37,245 nucleotides of DNA from Actinomadura chibensis NBRC 106107 (GTDB taxonomy: Bacteria > Actinomycetota > Actinomycetes > Streptosporangiales > Streptosporangiaceae), in NCBI RefSeq assembly GCF_001552135.1, contig NZ_BCQP01000023.1, forward strand, positions 1 to 37,245, in the 5' to 3' direction. Positions 1 through 8,449 of the stretch are shown piece by piece. Below the pieces are notes generated by a model. That model had not been told where the DNA came from. It ran no database searches and saw only the letters and a list, made by a program, of their open reading frames with translations. A program made the translations under genes and the position numbers. Position 1 is the stretch's first letter; each line of letters starts with the position of its first letter.

Positions 1-94
1 GCTGACGGCGCGGCACGCTGACGGCGCGGCACGCTGACGGCGCGGCACGCTGACGGCGCGGCACGGTGACGGCGCGGCACGGTGACGGCGCGGG
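1..94. repeat. 16-bp tandem repeat at the window edge
   Basis: Five exact or near-exact copies of a 16-bp unit (GCTGACGGCGCGGCAC; the fifth starts GGTG) are followed by a sixth degenerate copy that ends just before the stop codon of the first gene. The array runs off the left edge, so its true length is unknown. It sits downstream of the minus-strand operon that ends at position 100. The unit is not a multiple of three and is not coding in any convincing frame. No function is assigned. Confidence 0.85.
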
Positions 95-99
95 CCGGG

Positions 100-1050
100 T
101 CAGCGCAGCTCGGTCCGCAGCTCGTGTGCTCCGTCGGCGCGGGTCACCTCGTAGTACAGGCGGAGGCGGCCGTCCTCGGTGGGCAGGAAGTCCAGGTAGC
201 GGAACCCTCCGCCCTGATGGGGCGAGGACGCCCACGGGGCGGAGCCGAGGGCCGAGAGCGCCGCGGGGTCGTCGCCGATGGCGAAGCCGGTGCGCTCCTC
301 GAAGTTCTCCGCCGCGCTGGCCCGGCCGTCGTAGGCCGCCACGATCCCGTCGGGCGTGAAGCGCACCGCGCTGACCCGCACGCCCCGCGCGTCCCAGCGG
401 CCCGGACGGGGGGCGAGAGCCGTCCCGTGCCAGGCCCATTCCAGGCCGTCCGCGCTGGTGGCGTACTCGGTGGACATCTGGTCGGCCTCGGCGGGGACGG
501 CCAGCGGATGGCACGACGCCCACAGGTGCCAGCGCCCGCCGTGCCGGACGATCACCGGATCCTTCACGCCCGTCTTCTCGTCGCCGGGCAGCACGACCCG
601 CCGGTCGCGGGGGCTGAACCCGTCCGGGGCGTCGGACTGGAGCACCTCCACGCGCCAGTGCTTGGTCCCCGGCGTGGCGCAGCTCAGGTAGAGCCGCCAC
701 GTCCCCTCCGGCGTCCGGACGAGGGTGGGCCGCTCCAGCGACTCGGCCTCCATCGCGTCCTTGCTGATCACCGACAGCGGTTCGAAGCGCTCACCGTCGG
801 CGGAGCGGGCGACGACCACCGCGTACCCGCGTCCCTTCCCGATGGGCCGGCGCAGCCGGTAGGCCAGGTAGATCCATCCGTCGCTCGCGACCGCGCTGGG
901 CGCTCCGGCCCAGTACCCGTCGCCCTCGCCCGGCGGTTCGACGGCGACCACCGAGCGGTCCGGGCGCGGAAGCAGCGCGGTGACCCGCCGGTCAAATTCC
1001 CCCAATTCCATGTCGGAATAATATGGCATGGCCCGGAAGCGATCGAGCAT
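100..1050 (-). CDS. GH43-like five-bladed beta-propeller protein
   Basis: This 316-residue protein resembles the five-bladed propeller glycosidases of the GH43/GH32/GH62 type. Blade-like segments include WIYLAYRLRRP near residue 60, VKDPVIVRHGGRWHLWASC near 160-180, and FRYLDFLPTEDGRLRLYYEV near 285-305. The DP pair followed by an aromatic, WxLW-rich strand is typical of this fold. No signal peptide is seen, so it would act inside the cell or leave by another route. It is the last gene of the four-gene minus-strand unit, 51 nt after the TolB-like gene. I could not assign a catalytic triad or a substrate, so the enzymatic role is inferred from fold only. The ATG at 1050 lacks a clear ribosome site; in-frame ATGs at 1029 and 1011 are alternatives. 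Confidence 0.65.
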   Translation of the reverse strand: MLDRFRAMPYYSDMELGEFDRRVTALLPRPDRSVVAVEPPGEGDGYWAGAPSAVASDGWIYLAYRLRRPIGKGRGYAVVVARSADGERFEPLSVISKDAMEAESLERPTLVRTPEGTWRLYLSCATPGTKHWRVEVLQSDAPDGFSPRDRRVVLPGDEKTGVKDPVIVRHGGRWHLWASCHPLAVPAEADQMSTEYATSADGLEWAWHGTALAPRPGRWDARGVRVSAVRFTPDGIVAAYDGRASAAENFEERTGFAIGDDPAALSALGSAPWASSPHQGGGFRYLDFLPTEDGRLRLYYEVTRADGAHELRTELR

Positions 1051-1101
1051 CGGGACGGGGCCGCTCGCGCTCGCGGCGCCGTGCGGTGGCCTCGCGTCGC
1101 T

Positions 1102-2136
1102 CTACACGTGGCGCTGCGCGCGGCCGGTCGACCGGACGGTGGGCGAGTCGGCGTCCGGGATGAGCAGGCGGGGCGCGGCGCCGCGCAGGGACGTCACCCA
1201 CACGTCCGCGTTGCGGCCGCCCGCGCCGCCCTTCGGCACCGCGTACATCACCTGGTCGTCGTCGAGCCACGCCGCCTGGTCGTCCACGCTGCGGGTCTCC
1301 GCGAGCGGGGTCTCGACGCCGCTCGCGAGGTCGAGGACGTGGAAGCGCCACACGTCGGAGTTGGACCCGGTCCGCTTCTTGTAGACCAGCCGCCGGCCGT
1401 CCGGGGACAGCGACGGGCATTCGACGTTGTCGCGCAGGGCGGTGAGGGTGCGGCGCCCGATGTCGCCTTCGACGAGGTACCTGCGGTTCTGGGTGGCCAC
1501 GGTGGCGAAGAACCGCTCTCCCCCGGGGACGAACGTCACTCCCCACACGTTGCGGTCGACGTTCTGGTTCGGGCGGCCGTTCAGCAGGAACGTGAACTCC
1601 TCGATGTTGCCGACCGGGTCGCCGCCGACCCGGCCGATGACGGTCTCGGTGGAGAAGCCGTCGGAGAGGTAGGAGTGCCCGGTGACGAAGGCCGTCGTGG
1701 CGTAGTAGCGGCCGTCCGGGGAGACGCGGGCCCGGCTCGGGATCCCGTTCAGCGGGACCTCTTTGCCCGGCCGGAGCCGTCCGTCCAGGAGGACGGCGGA
1801 GTACAGGTGCATCGGGTTGCGCGTCTGGCGCAGGCAGAGGCCGCCCTCGGGCGAGGCGGCCGTCCGCTCGCAGCGGGTCGGCAGGACGGCGCGCTCGCGC
1901 CGCACGTCGCCGGCCGGAAGCACGGCGACGTGCCCGAACGCCGGTCCCGGACGCAACGACCGGAACACGATCTGGCGGCCCCCGGGCAGCTCCGCCGAGC
2001 CGCCGCCCGGCCCGCCCGCCGTGCTCGCGCGCAGCGCCGACGAGGCGACGCAACTCGCCGCCACGGCCATGACCAGGACGGCGACTCCCAGCATGATCCT
2101 GCCGTCGTTCAGCCTGCGCGGGTCGAGCCGGATCAT
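1102..2136 (-). CDS. TolB-like beta-propeller protein with N-terminal membrane anchor
   Basis: The 344-residue product starts at the ATG at 2136, whose ATGA overlaps the TGA of the upstream MFS gene by 4 nt, indicating translational coupling. Residues about 15-32 (IMLGVAVLVMAVAASCVASS) form one membrane segment or uncleaved signal, putting the rest outside. The body holds repeated PD40/WD40-like blades such as SRARVSPDGRYYATTA, CPSLSPDGRRLVYKKRTGS and DQAAWLDDDQVMYAVPKGG, as in TolB-type six-bladed propellers. These usually bind proteins or glycans rather than catalyse. In context it is likely an extracytoplasmic partner of the exporter and dimethylformamidase-like protein; that link is inference. 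A longer in-frame reading upstream to 2568 lies inside the MFS gene and was not used. Confidence 0.75.
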   Translation of the reverse strand: MIRLDPRRLNDGRIMLGVAVLVMAVAASCVASSALRASTAGGPGGGSAELPGGRQIVFRSLRPGPAFGHVAVLPAGDVRRERAVLPTRCERTAASPEGGLCLRQTRNPMHLYSAVLLDGRLRPGKEVPLNGIPSRARVSPDGRYYATTAFVTGHSYLSDGFSTETVIGRVGGDPVGNIEEFTFLLNGRPNQNVDRNVWGVTFVPGGERFFATVATQNRRYLVEGDIGRRTLTALRDNVECPSLSPDGRRLVYKKRTGSNSDVWRFHVLDLASGVETPLAETRSVDDQAAWLDDDQVMYAVPKGGAGGRNADVWVTSLRGAAPRLLIPDADSPTVRSTGRAQRHV

Positions 2137-3398
2137 CGGGCCTCCGTCCGGTGGACGCGGGTTCGCGCGATCAGCGGAGCCGTCGCGAGCAGGGCGGCCG
2201 TGAGGGCGGCGGCGAAGGCCCACACGGCGGCGTCGCCGTCGGCGGCGGACCAGACGACGCCGAAGGCCACCGCCCCGAGCGCCCGCCCGGCCGCCACCGC
2301 CGCCTGGACGATGGAGATCCCGGTCGCGGTGAGCTCGGCGGGCAGCAGCGGCGCGGCGGCCGCGGGCAGGACGCCGTCCGTCGCCGCGTAGTAGGCGCCG
2401 AGGAACACGAGGCACAGCACGGCACCGGAGGCACCGCCGGTGAGGATCGCGGCGAGGTACGCGCACAGCAGCAGGCCGTACCCGGCGGTGAAGACGCGGT
2501 GCCTGCCGACCCGGTCGGACACCCGGCCGAACGGCACGGCGAGGGTCAGGTAGACCAGGCTGGTGCACAGGAACAGCAGCGGGAACCAGCGCGTCCCGAC
2601 CGAGTCGTTCCGCAGCAGGACGAGGTACAGGAAGCTGTCGCTGATCGTGGCCGCCGACAGGACGGCCGCCGCGCCGAGCAGCCGCCGGAACCCGCCGATC
2701 CGCAGCAGGGCCGCGACGTCCCGCGGGGAGACCGCCCGCTCGCCCGGCCGCTCCCCCGGCGCGTCGGCGGCGGCCGTGCCGCGCCGCGCCTCGTTCTCCG
2801 GGACGCGGTTGACGAACAGGAGCACGCCCAGCACGGCCGCGCAGAACGAGACGACGAAGACCATGTCGAAGTCGCCCGGCGCGAGCGCGAGCAGCCCGAA
2901 CGCGACGACGGGGCCGAGCAGCGCGCCGGTCGCGTCGAGGGCCCGGTGCACGCCGAAGGACCTGCCGAGCCGGTCCGGCGGGGCCGCCGTCGCGATGAGC
3001 AGGTCGCGCGGCGCGGTCCGCAGCCCCTTGCCCATGCGGTCGACGGCCACCGCCGCCGACAGCGCCCCCGCGCCCCCGGCCGGGAGCAGCAGGAGCTTGG
3101 CGGCGGCGCCGAGGGCGTAGCCCGTGCCCGCCATGAGCTTGGGACGCCGCAGCCGGTCCGCGAAGAAGCCGCCGAGCAACCGCATCACGACGGTCGCGGC
3201 CTGGTAGAGGCCGTCCAGCAGCCCGTACGCCGCGGGCGTGAGCCCGAGGGCGAGCGTCGCGAACAGCGGCAGGACGACCGTCACCATCTCGGTGGAGATG
3301 TCGGTGATCAGGCTCACCATGCCGAGGACGACCACGACCCGCGGTACCCGGACCGCCGACCTCGTCCCGTGCGGAATGCCCCGTACCGATATGTACAC
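2133..3398 (-). CDS. MFS transporter
   Basis: A 421-residue, very hydrophobic protein with the pattern of a 12-helix major facilitator. The first helix carries VSLITDISTEMVTVVLPLF, a motif shared by a drug/sugar efflux-like MFS branch. The loop between helices 2 and 3 has GGFFADRLRRPKLM, the MFS motif A (G-x-x-x-D-R-x-x-R). A cytoplasmic linker (about residues 205-235) separates two six-helix halves, and a second motif-A copy, FGRVSDRVGRHR, begins the C-terminal half. It starts 4 nt after the stop of the dimethylformamidase-like gene and overlaps the TolB-like gene, so it is central to the operon. The substrate is unknown; export or uptake of the neighbour enzyme's substrate is inferred. Start is GTG at 3398 without a clear ribosome site, so a later start is possible. 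Confidence 0.85.
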   Translation of the reverse strand: MYISVRGIPHGTRSAVRVPRVVVVLGMVSLITDISTEMVTVVLPLFATLALGLTPAAYGLLDGLYQAATVVMRLLGGFFADRLRRPKLMAGTGYALGAAAKLLLLPAGGAGALSAAVAVDRMGKGLRTAPRDLLIATAAPPDRLGRSFGVHRALDATGALLGPVVAFGLLALAPGDFDMVFVVSFCAAVLGVLLFVNRVPENEARRGTAAADAPGERPGERAVSPRDVAALLRIGGFRRLLGAAAVLSAATISDSFLYLVLLRNDSVGTRWFPLLFLCTSLVYLTLAVPFGRVSDRVGRHRVFTAGYGLLLCAYLAAILTGGASGAVLCLVFLGAYYAATDGVLPAAAAPLLPAELTATGISIVQAAVAAGRALGAVAFGVVWSAADGDAAVWAFAAALTAALLATAPLIARTRVHRTEAR

Positions 3399-3402
3399 GG
3401 GG

Positions 3403-5856
3403 TCAGCCGGTGCCCGGGAGCGGCTTGTCGGCGGCGAAGGCCCTCAGGACGTTCCCGGTGATGGTGGAGATGTCGTTGTCGTAGTGGTTGTAGAACAGGC
3501 ATCCGGCCCAGGCGATGGAGCTGGCCGAGAAGACCGCGCCTCCGTGCGGGTACTGGGTGAGGGCGACGTCTCCGCGGACGAGCCAGTTGACGGTGCCGCC
3601 TTCCATGAGGTTGGCGGTGTTGTTCTCTTCCTTCACGAACATGTACTCGTCGCCGAAGCCGGTGCCCGAGCCCAGCACGATCGTGTTGGCGGCGCTGCCG
3701 AGGGCGTAGTCGGCGCGGTCGAGTTCCTCTCCCATGGGACCGCCCGGGCTCTGCAGGGTGTCGAAGTCGCCGATGGGGCCGGTGGCCTTGACGCCGTCGA
3801 AGACCCAGGCCGCGCGCGGATCGCGGCTCTCCGCCGAGCGCTCCAGGGGCCGGTTGTACAGGCCGGTGCCGAGGCGGGAGCCGAAGCCCTGCGCGGTGAA
3901 GCCGACGCCGACGAGCTGCTGCGGGGGCCGTCCGCGGAAGCGCCACAGCCCGCCGAACTCGCCGGTGAGGCTGTGGTAGTACTCGCCGGGCGCGCTCTGC
4001 CAGGCCTCGGTGCCGTCGTGGCGACGCAGCTCGGTGTAGGTGCCGGTGCGGTCGAGCGGGGTGACCCAGTAGAAGCCGTTGCCGCCGAGGTACATCAGGC
4101 GTCCGCCGTCGTTCAGCCAGCCCTGCAGGGCGTCGAGCATGGGCTCGGACGTGTACTCGGGATGGCTGCCGGTGACGACGACCTTGTAGTCGTCCAGCAG
4201 CTTCCTGCCCTCGCGGTGCAGGTCGTGGTCGGTGATGTAGTCGACGTTGTGGCCGGTGGACTCCAGCCAGTCGAAGATGTGGGTGTCCGCCTCGAACTGC
4301 CACGGCCTGCCCTGCCCCTTGTCGCCCGTGGCGAGCGGACGCAGGTTGGTGATCGGGCGCAGCCCCGACGAGTAGACCACGCCGCTCCCGTCGGAGTGCC
4401 GCGAGTACTGGCTCAGGCCGCTCTGCAGGGAGCCCGTCCAGCCGTAGGCCAGGTAGCTGAACGTCGGGACCAGCATGGCGATCCTCGACGTGGGCTTGCC
4501 GCGCTTCGGACGGACGACGAACGTCGCGTGGTAGACGCGCCCGTCCGCCTCCAGCTTGGCCGCGTACACGCCGCTGCGCGCGTCGGCGGGCACCCGCCAG
4601 GTGAAGCTCGGCTTCCAGGCGGCGTCGCTCACGTCGTCGTCATGGAAGTACATCGCCCCGTACTGCCCGGGCGCCCGCGTGAAGTCCTGCTCGTCGGCCC
4701 GCCAGTTGTGGCCGGTGACGGCGCGGACGGGCAGGTTGACCGCGCGGCCGCGCAGCCCGTTGCCGGACGTGTCGACGACCTGGTCGGTGTCCGTCTTCTT
4801 GGAGAAGTCGAAGGCCGCCGCCGCCCCGGCGGCCGGTCCGCCGAGCCGCAGGGCGCGGATCTCGCGGTCGTCCAGCGCCCGGTCGAACACCCGGGGGGCG
4901 TCGATCTTGCCGTTGTAGAACCCGGTGGGCCGCCGGTCGGCGCCCTGGTAGGCGGCGATCAGCAGCGGGGCGGCGGCGTTCTTCAGCCCGCGCGCCCCGA
5001 TCGCGCGGGTGACGACGGCCTCGGACGAGTTGGGGTGCCCGCTCAGCGGCTGCTGGTACAGCCTCACCTTCCCGGTGCCGGCGTCGTAGGAGACGGCGGC
5101 GAAGTACCACCCGGACGAGTTCACGTTCTGCGGCCGGACGGTGCCGCCCGGCTCGACCCCGCGCAGCGCCGGGGCCCACGGCTGGAGCTTCACGCCGCTG
5201 CCCACCGTGTGGACGTTCCCGGACCGGTCGGCGAGGCGCAGACCCAGCCCGCCGTCCCGGTCGACGACCATGCCGTATCCGGCCTTCTCCGCGTCCGACC
5301 ACTTGGTCACGACGCCCTGCACCGCTCCGGTGGCGACCGGGGTCCGCTGGTAGGCGATGGGGTTGAGCTTGGAGCCGGGGACGGTGGTCGGCGCGATCCA
5401 CGCCGTGATGGTGAAGCTCCCGTCCGGCCGCAGCTTGTCATCGTCTGGGACGGTCACGTAGGAGCCGGGCGGCAGCGTCTGGTACCGGCCGGGGTACTCC
5501 TTGTTGACGTCGGACGCGATGACCTGCTCCTTGAGCCCCGGCCCGCGCGGGTCCGCGTCCCCGTGCACCACCCGCACCATCGTCGCGCGGAAGCTGGGGC
5601 TCCTCGTGCTCGCCATGATCTTCACGGACTCGCCCGGCTGGACGGTCAGCCGGTCCGGATATCCGCTGATTCCCAGGCTGTCCAGTTCCTCCTGGGGCGT
5701 CCTCGGGTCGACGGGGAGCGGCGGCGGATCCACCTTCGGGGTCAGCGGCCATTTCGCCGCCGCGCCCACGTCCGTGGCCAGCGGCCCGGAGCCGCCGACC
5801 ACGGCGACGAACAACGTGATCAGCAGGGCCGTTCCCATGCGTCTGCGCGCGAACAC
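3403..5856 (-). CDS. Exported N,N-dimethylformamidase large-subunit-like protein
   Basis: An 817-residue protein related to the large (beta) subunit of N,N-dimethylformamidase. I chose the GTG at 5856 because GGAGAGG lies 7 nt upstream; the product then begins with an RRR stretch and a hydrophobic segment (MGTALLITLFVAVVGG), a signal peptide or anchor. In order it shows an N-terminal beta-rich part (residues about 60-130), a LamG/concanavalin-like region (DGSFTITAWIAPTT, then GWYFAAVSYDAGTGKVRLYQ and FYNGKIDAPRVFDRALDDRE), and a C-terminal Rossmann/glutamine-amidotransferase-like part (YKVVVTGSHPEYTSEPMLDA, GGRLMYLGGNGFYWV). Characterised dimethylformamidases bind a mononuclear iron through tyrosines and a glutamate; the SHPEYTSE glutamate and the Tyr in FSYLAYGWTG are my candidates. 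No small-subunit gene is nearby, and the export signal is unlike the cytoplasmic enzyme, so true formamidase activity is doubtful. Confidence 0.75.
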   Translation of the reverse strand: MFARRRMGTALLITLFVAVVGGSGPLATDVGAAAKWPLTPKVDPPPLPVDPRTPQEELDSLGISGYPDRLTVQPGESVKIMASTRSPSFRATMVRVVHGDADPRGPGLKEQVIASDVNKEYPGRYQTLPPGSYVTVPDDDKLRPDGSFTITAWIAPTTVPGSKLNPIAYQRTPVATGAVQGVVTKWSDAEKAGYGMVVDRDGGLGLRLADRSGNVHTVGSGVKLQPWAPALRGVEPGGTVRPQNVNSSGWYFAAVSYDAGTGKVRLYQQPLSGHPNSSEAVVTRAIGARGLKNAAAPLLIAAYQGADRRPTGFYNGKIDAPRVFDRALDDREIRALRLGGPAAGAAAAFDFSKKTDTDQVVDTSGNGLRGRAVNLPVRAVTGHNWRADEQDFTRAPGQYGAMYFHDDDVSDAAWKPSFTWRVPADARSGVYAAKLEADGRVYHATFVVRPKRGKPTSRIAMLVPTFSYLAYGWTGSLQSGLSQYSRHSDGSGVVYSSGLRPITNLRPLATGDKGQGRPWQFEADTHIFDWLESTGHNVDYITDHDLHREGRKLLDDYKVVVTGSHPEYTSEPMLDALQGWLNDGGRLMYLGGNGFYWVTPLDRTGTYTELRRHDGTEAWQSAPGEYYHSLTGEFGGLWRFRGRPPQQLVGVGFTAQGFGSRLGTGLYNRPLERSAESRDPRAAWVFDGVKATGPIGDFDTLQSPGGPMGEELDRADYALGSAANTIVLGSGTGFGDEYMFVKEENNTANLMEGGTVNWLVRGDVALTQYPHGGAVFSASSIAWAGCLFYNHYDNDISTITGNVLRAFAADKPLPGTG

Positions 5857-6195
5857 TCGATCACCTCTCCGTCGGTCCCGAGCCCTGGCCGCACAAGAGC
5901 GACGCGCCGCCCCACCGGACGCTCCGACCGCGCGCTGCCACACCCATGACTTGCTTCAAAGTAGAACAAGAAAGGGGCTCGTCCCAGAGCGCGATCACGC
6001 GGGCGGCTGGCCGAAAGCGGACCCGATTCCGCAGGTTTATCGCCGTCACCTCGAAAGATCACCGTGCGTCATTCACAGCGGGCCGGAAGGACGTATTGCG
6101 AACGAACCGCAAAGATCATTTCTGGCGACCGCACTTCCGCGGCCCATGGCGACCGGATCGCGGGGGAAGCGGACCGGCGAACCGGGAAACGACCA
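5857..6195. other. Intergenic region upstream of the dimethylformamidase-like operon
   Basis: This 339-nt stretch must hold the promoter of the 5856-100 unit, but I see no convincing -35/-10 pair. Weak minus-strand -10 candidates are TACTTT (complement of 5958-5963) and GATAAA (complement of 6036-6041), neither with a good -35 at proper spacing. Small open frames here lack ribosome sites and recognisable domains. Confidence 0.4.
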
Positions 6196-6227
6196 GGTGG
6201 GCGTGGACGGAATCGTCCACGCCCACC
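6196..6227 (-). terminator. Hairpin terminator of the DUF4360 pair
   Basis: A perfect 13-bp stem (6196-6208 with 6215-6227) closes a 6-nt loop (GGAATC). It lies 49 nt beyond the stop codon of the second DUF4360 gene. No U-tract follows, as is common in actinomycetes. Confidence 0.75.
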
Positions 6228-6275
6228 CGTGCGCCGCGCGCGGGGGGAGCGCAGGCGCGGCCCGACGAGCCCGGA

Positions 6276-6923
6276 TCAGCGTGCGCTGGCGCACTTCTTC
6301 CAGGCGAAGTGGTACACGGTCTTTACGCTCCCGTCGGCCGAGTCGAAGGCCATGAAACTCGTCTTCGACTTGTCCGAGCCGGCGGTCACGCGAAGTTCGG
6401 TGTTGATGTTGAAATTACGGTTCTCGCCGCACGGTCTCCAGACCAGCTTCGCCACCGGTGTGCTGTCGGTGAACTGCCAGTTCTTGGAGTACTTGCCCTT
6501 GATCGTGTGCTTGACGACCGTGGTCTGGGACTGGCCCTGGTGGTAGTAGCCGGCCTGTTCCAGTCCGGTGGCGCCGGCCGCCAGGTTCGCGAAGCCGCGG
6601 TAGTCCGCCTTGGCGATCGCGTAGGTGAATCCCTGCGGGATATGGACGGCCAGGCTCAGCTGGCAGTTCTTGCGGAAGTCGGTCGCCTTGGATTTCCCGC
6701 CCGCCTGTGCCAGATAGTCGCTGTAGGTGACGGTGAAGGCGGTGTTGTCTTTCGAAGGGGCGACGGCGGCGGTCCCGGCCTTGCAGCCCGAGCCGTTCAC
6801 GGTGACGACCCGCAAGGTGATCTTACCGGGGGGCGGCGGGCCGGCCGCCGCGGCCTGCGCCGTGCCCGTGGTCAGCGCCAGGCCGGAAAGGCAGGCCGCC
6901 GCGGCGGTCGCTCCTTTGCGCAT
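6276..6923 (-). CDS. Secreted DUF4360 family protein (second copy)
   Basis: A 215-residue protein with a clean signal peptide (MRKGATAAAACLSGLALTTG, probable cleavage near the AQA-AAAG stretch). The mature part matches the DUF4360 pattern: VVTVNGSGCKAGTAAVAPS, AFTVTYSDYLAQAG, RKNCQLSLAVHIPQGFTYAI, ADYRGFA and ENRNFNINTELRV. Four mature cysteines (in NGSGC, RKNCQ, RPCGE and the C-terminal KKC) are conserved in its neighbour and may form two disulfides. DUF4360 has no established biochemical role that I can name; the family occurs in secreted proteins of actinobacteria and fungi. It begins 30 nt after the stop of its paralogue, so both are likely on one transcript. Confidence 0.85.
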   Translation of the reverse strand: MRKGATAAAACLSGLALTTGTAQAAAAGPPPPGKITLRVVTVNGSGCKAGTAAVAPSKDNTAFTVTYSDYLAQAGGKSKATDFRKNCQLSLAVHIPQGFTYAIAKADYRGFANLAAGATGLEQAGYYHQGQSQTTVVKHTIKGKYSKNWQFTDSTPVAKLVWRPCGENRNFNINTELRVTAGSDKSKTSFMAFDSADGSVKTVYHFAWKKCASAR

Positions 6924-6953
6924 CGATCGTTCTCCTTCAGAATTATCGCGGTC

Positions 6954-7607
6954 TTACGGGCAGGTCTTCCAGGAGAAGTGGTAGATCGTCTTGATGGAGC
7001 CGTCGGTGGAGTCCATGGCGAGGAAACTGACCTTCGAGGGGTCCGAGGTCCCGGCGTCGACGCGCAGTTCGGTGTTGATGTTGAAGTTGCGCTCCTCGCC
7101 GCACTTCTTCCATACCAACTGGGCCACCGGAACGCTGTCGCTGAACTGCCAGTTGTCGTTGAGGGGGCTCTGGATGGAGTGCGTGGCGCTTGTGGTCTGC
7201 GCGTTCCCCTGGAAGTAGTAGCTGGCCTTCTGGGTCCCCTTGGCGCCCTTCTCCAGATAGCCGAACCCGCGGTAATCCGCGCTGGCGATGGCGTAGGTGA
7301 AGCCTTGCGGCACGTGGACCTTCAGGGCCAGTTGGCAGTTCTTGCGGGAGTCGGTGGGCTTGGAGTCCCCGCCCGCCTGGGCCGTGTAGTCGCTGTAGGT
7401 GACGGTGAACGCCTCTTTGTCGGGCGAGACGGCGACGGCGGCCGTGCCGATCGGGCAGCCGGAGCCGTTGACGGTCACGACCTCGACCGTGACGCCGTCC
7501 GGGCCGCGGACGAGCCGCGGCGCCGAGGCGGACGCCGGGACGGCCGGCGCGGCGGCCATGGAAACGGCTGCGACCGCCGCGGCGGTAAATGCGATGCCTT
7601 TGCGCAT
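6954..7607 (-). CDS. Secreted DUF4360 family protein (first copy)
   Basis: A 217-residue paralogue of the next gene, sharing signal peptide (MRKGIAFTAAAVAAVSMAAA), the GSGCPIG start of the mature domain, RKNCQLALKVHVPQGFTYAI, ADYRGFGYLEKGAKGTQ, and EERNFNINTELRV. The four mature cysteines align with those of the second copy. The ATG at 7607 has a strong GGAGGGG ribosome site. It is the promoter-proximal gene of the pair, with a sigma-70-like promoter about 120 nt upstream. The pair looks like a tandem duplication followed by divergence. Function unknown; secretion and disulfides suggest a stable extracellular protein. Confidence 0.85.
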   Translation of the reverse strand: MRKGIAFTAAAVAAVSMAAAPAVPASASAPRLVRGPDGVTVEVVTVNGSGCPIGTAAVAVSPDKEAFTVTYSDYTAQAGGDSKPTDSRKNCQLALKVHVPQGFTYAIASADYRGFGYLEKGAKGTQKASYYFQGNAQTTSATHSIQSPLNDNWQFSDSVPVAQLVWKKCGEERNFNINTELRVDAGTSDPSKVSFLAMDSTDGSIKTIYHFSWKTCP

Positions 7608-7725
7608 GGGATTACCCCTCCACTGGGATGAAACGCCTTTCTTCGCGGATCGAAGAGGCGGGATGCCCCAGCGGTTCGGCTTCGATCAGAGGCCCACCAT
7701 CGGGGCATGTATTAGAGCTGAATGG

Positions 7726-7754
7726 AGCGTAACTATCGAACTGGGAACGGTCAA
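7726..7754 (-). promoter_or_regulatory. Candidate promoter of the DUF4360 pair
   Basis: On the minus strand TTGACC (complement of 7749-7754) and TACGCT (complement of 7726-7731) are separated by exactly 17 nt. The surroundings (7700-7860) are markedly AT-richer than the rest of the window, as expected for a vegetative promoter. The predicted transcript would have a leader of about 110 nt. Confidence 0.55.
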
Positions 7755-7905
7755 TCACCAGTTTTTAACTCTTCTATACTTGCGCGAATTCAACAGACCG
7801 GCGGGCGAAGTTCTATCTGCCCGGCGCCAATCGAATGGCGCGGTTGAATTTTTGACAAGGACCGTTCCAGGGGCCGACAGCGGCGATTGCGGGGCGGCGG
7901 GCCGA

Positions 7906-8316
7906 TCAGTTGACGTCGCGGTCGCGGTCGCGGTCCCGCGGCGGCGCGGGCGCCGTGTCGGGTCCCGTCCGGGTGGCGTGGTGGGCCTGCACCGCGACGT
8001 CGGCGGTGCCGTAGATGGGGAAGACGCGGGTGAGCTGGGTGACGCGCAGGACCTCGCGGATCCGCTGGTTCACCGCGGCGAGGACGATCGACCCGTGCCG
8101 GCCGCGCAGATGGTGGTGGAAGGACAGCAGGACGCTCAGCCCGCTGGAGTCGATGAAGGCGACCGCGCCGAGGTCCAGGATGAGGTGGCGGGCGCCGGAC
8201 GCGACCAGCCGGGCCAGGTCCTCGCGCAGCCCGGCGCTGGTGGCGACGTCGATCTCACCGGCGAGGACCACCACGGCCAGGTCGTGGTCGCAGCGGTGTT
8301 CCAGCGTCAGGGGCAT
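7906..8316 (-). CDS. STAS-domain anti-anti-sigma factor
   Basis: A 136-residue single-domain STAS protein of the SpoIIAA/RsbV type. The diagnostic loop FIDSSGLSVLL is at residues 54-64, with Ser57 the expected phosphorylation site of a partner anti-sigma kinase and Ser58 next to it. Preceding strands (LAVVVLAGEIDVATS and HLILDLGAVAF) fit the fold. In the family, the dephosphorylated form binds the kinase and frees a sigma factor. No RsbW-type kinase or SigB-type sigma is in this window, so the partner is elsewhere. The C-terminus has an Arg-Asp repeat (RDRDRDRD). The start has GGAAGGAGG upstream. It is 133 nt downstream of the MerR-like gene, so it may be co-transcribed with the heat-shock genes. 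Confidence 0.9.
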   Translation of the reverse strand: MPLTLEHRCDHDLAVVVLAGEIDVATSAGLREDLARLVASGARHLILDLGAVAFIDSSGLSVLLSFHHHLRGRHGSIVLAAVNQRIREVLRVTQLTRVFPIYGTADVAVQAHHATRTGPDTAPAPPRDRDRDRDVN

Positions 8317-8449
8317 GCGGTCGTCACTCCTCCTTCCGGATGCTCATCCCTTACCCGGGTCGTCCTTCCGGAACGGCCGGGCGGCGGGGACGCGTCCCAT
8401 CCTCTCGCGGAACGCCCCCGGTCCGGGCACCGCACACGCCAGAGCGCGG

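Noticed and set aside
82..2391. Long plus-strand open frame across the first operon
   Set aside because: Arg/Ala/Gly-rich shadow antisense to three well-supported minus-strand genes; no domain or ribosome site.
3403..5856. Genuine dimethylformamide degradation
   Set aside because: No small-subunit gene, a signal sequence absent from the cytoplasmic enzyme, and unrelated operon partners; only family similarity is claimed.
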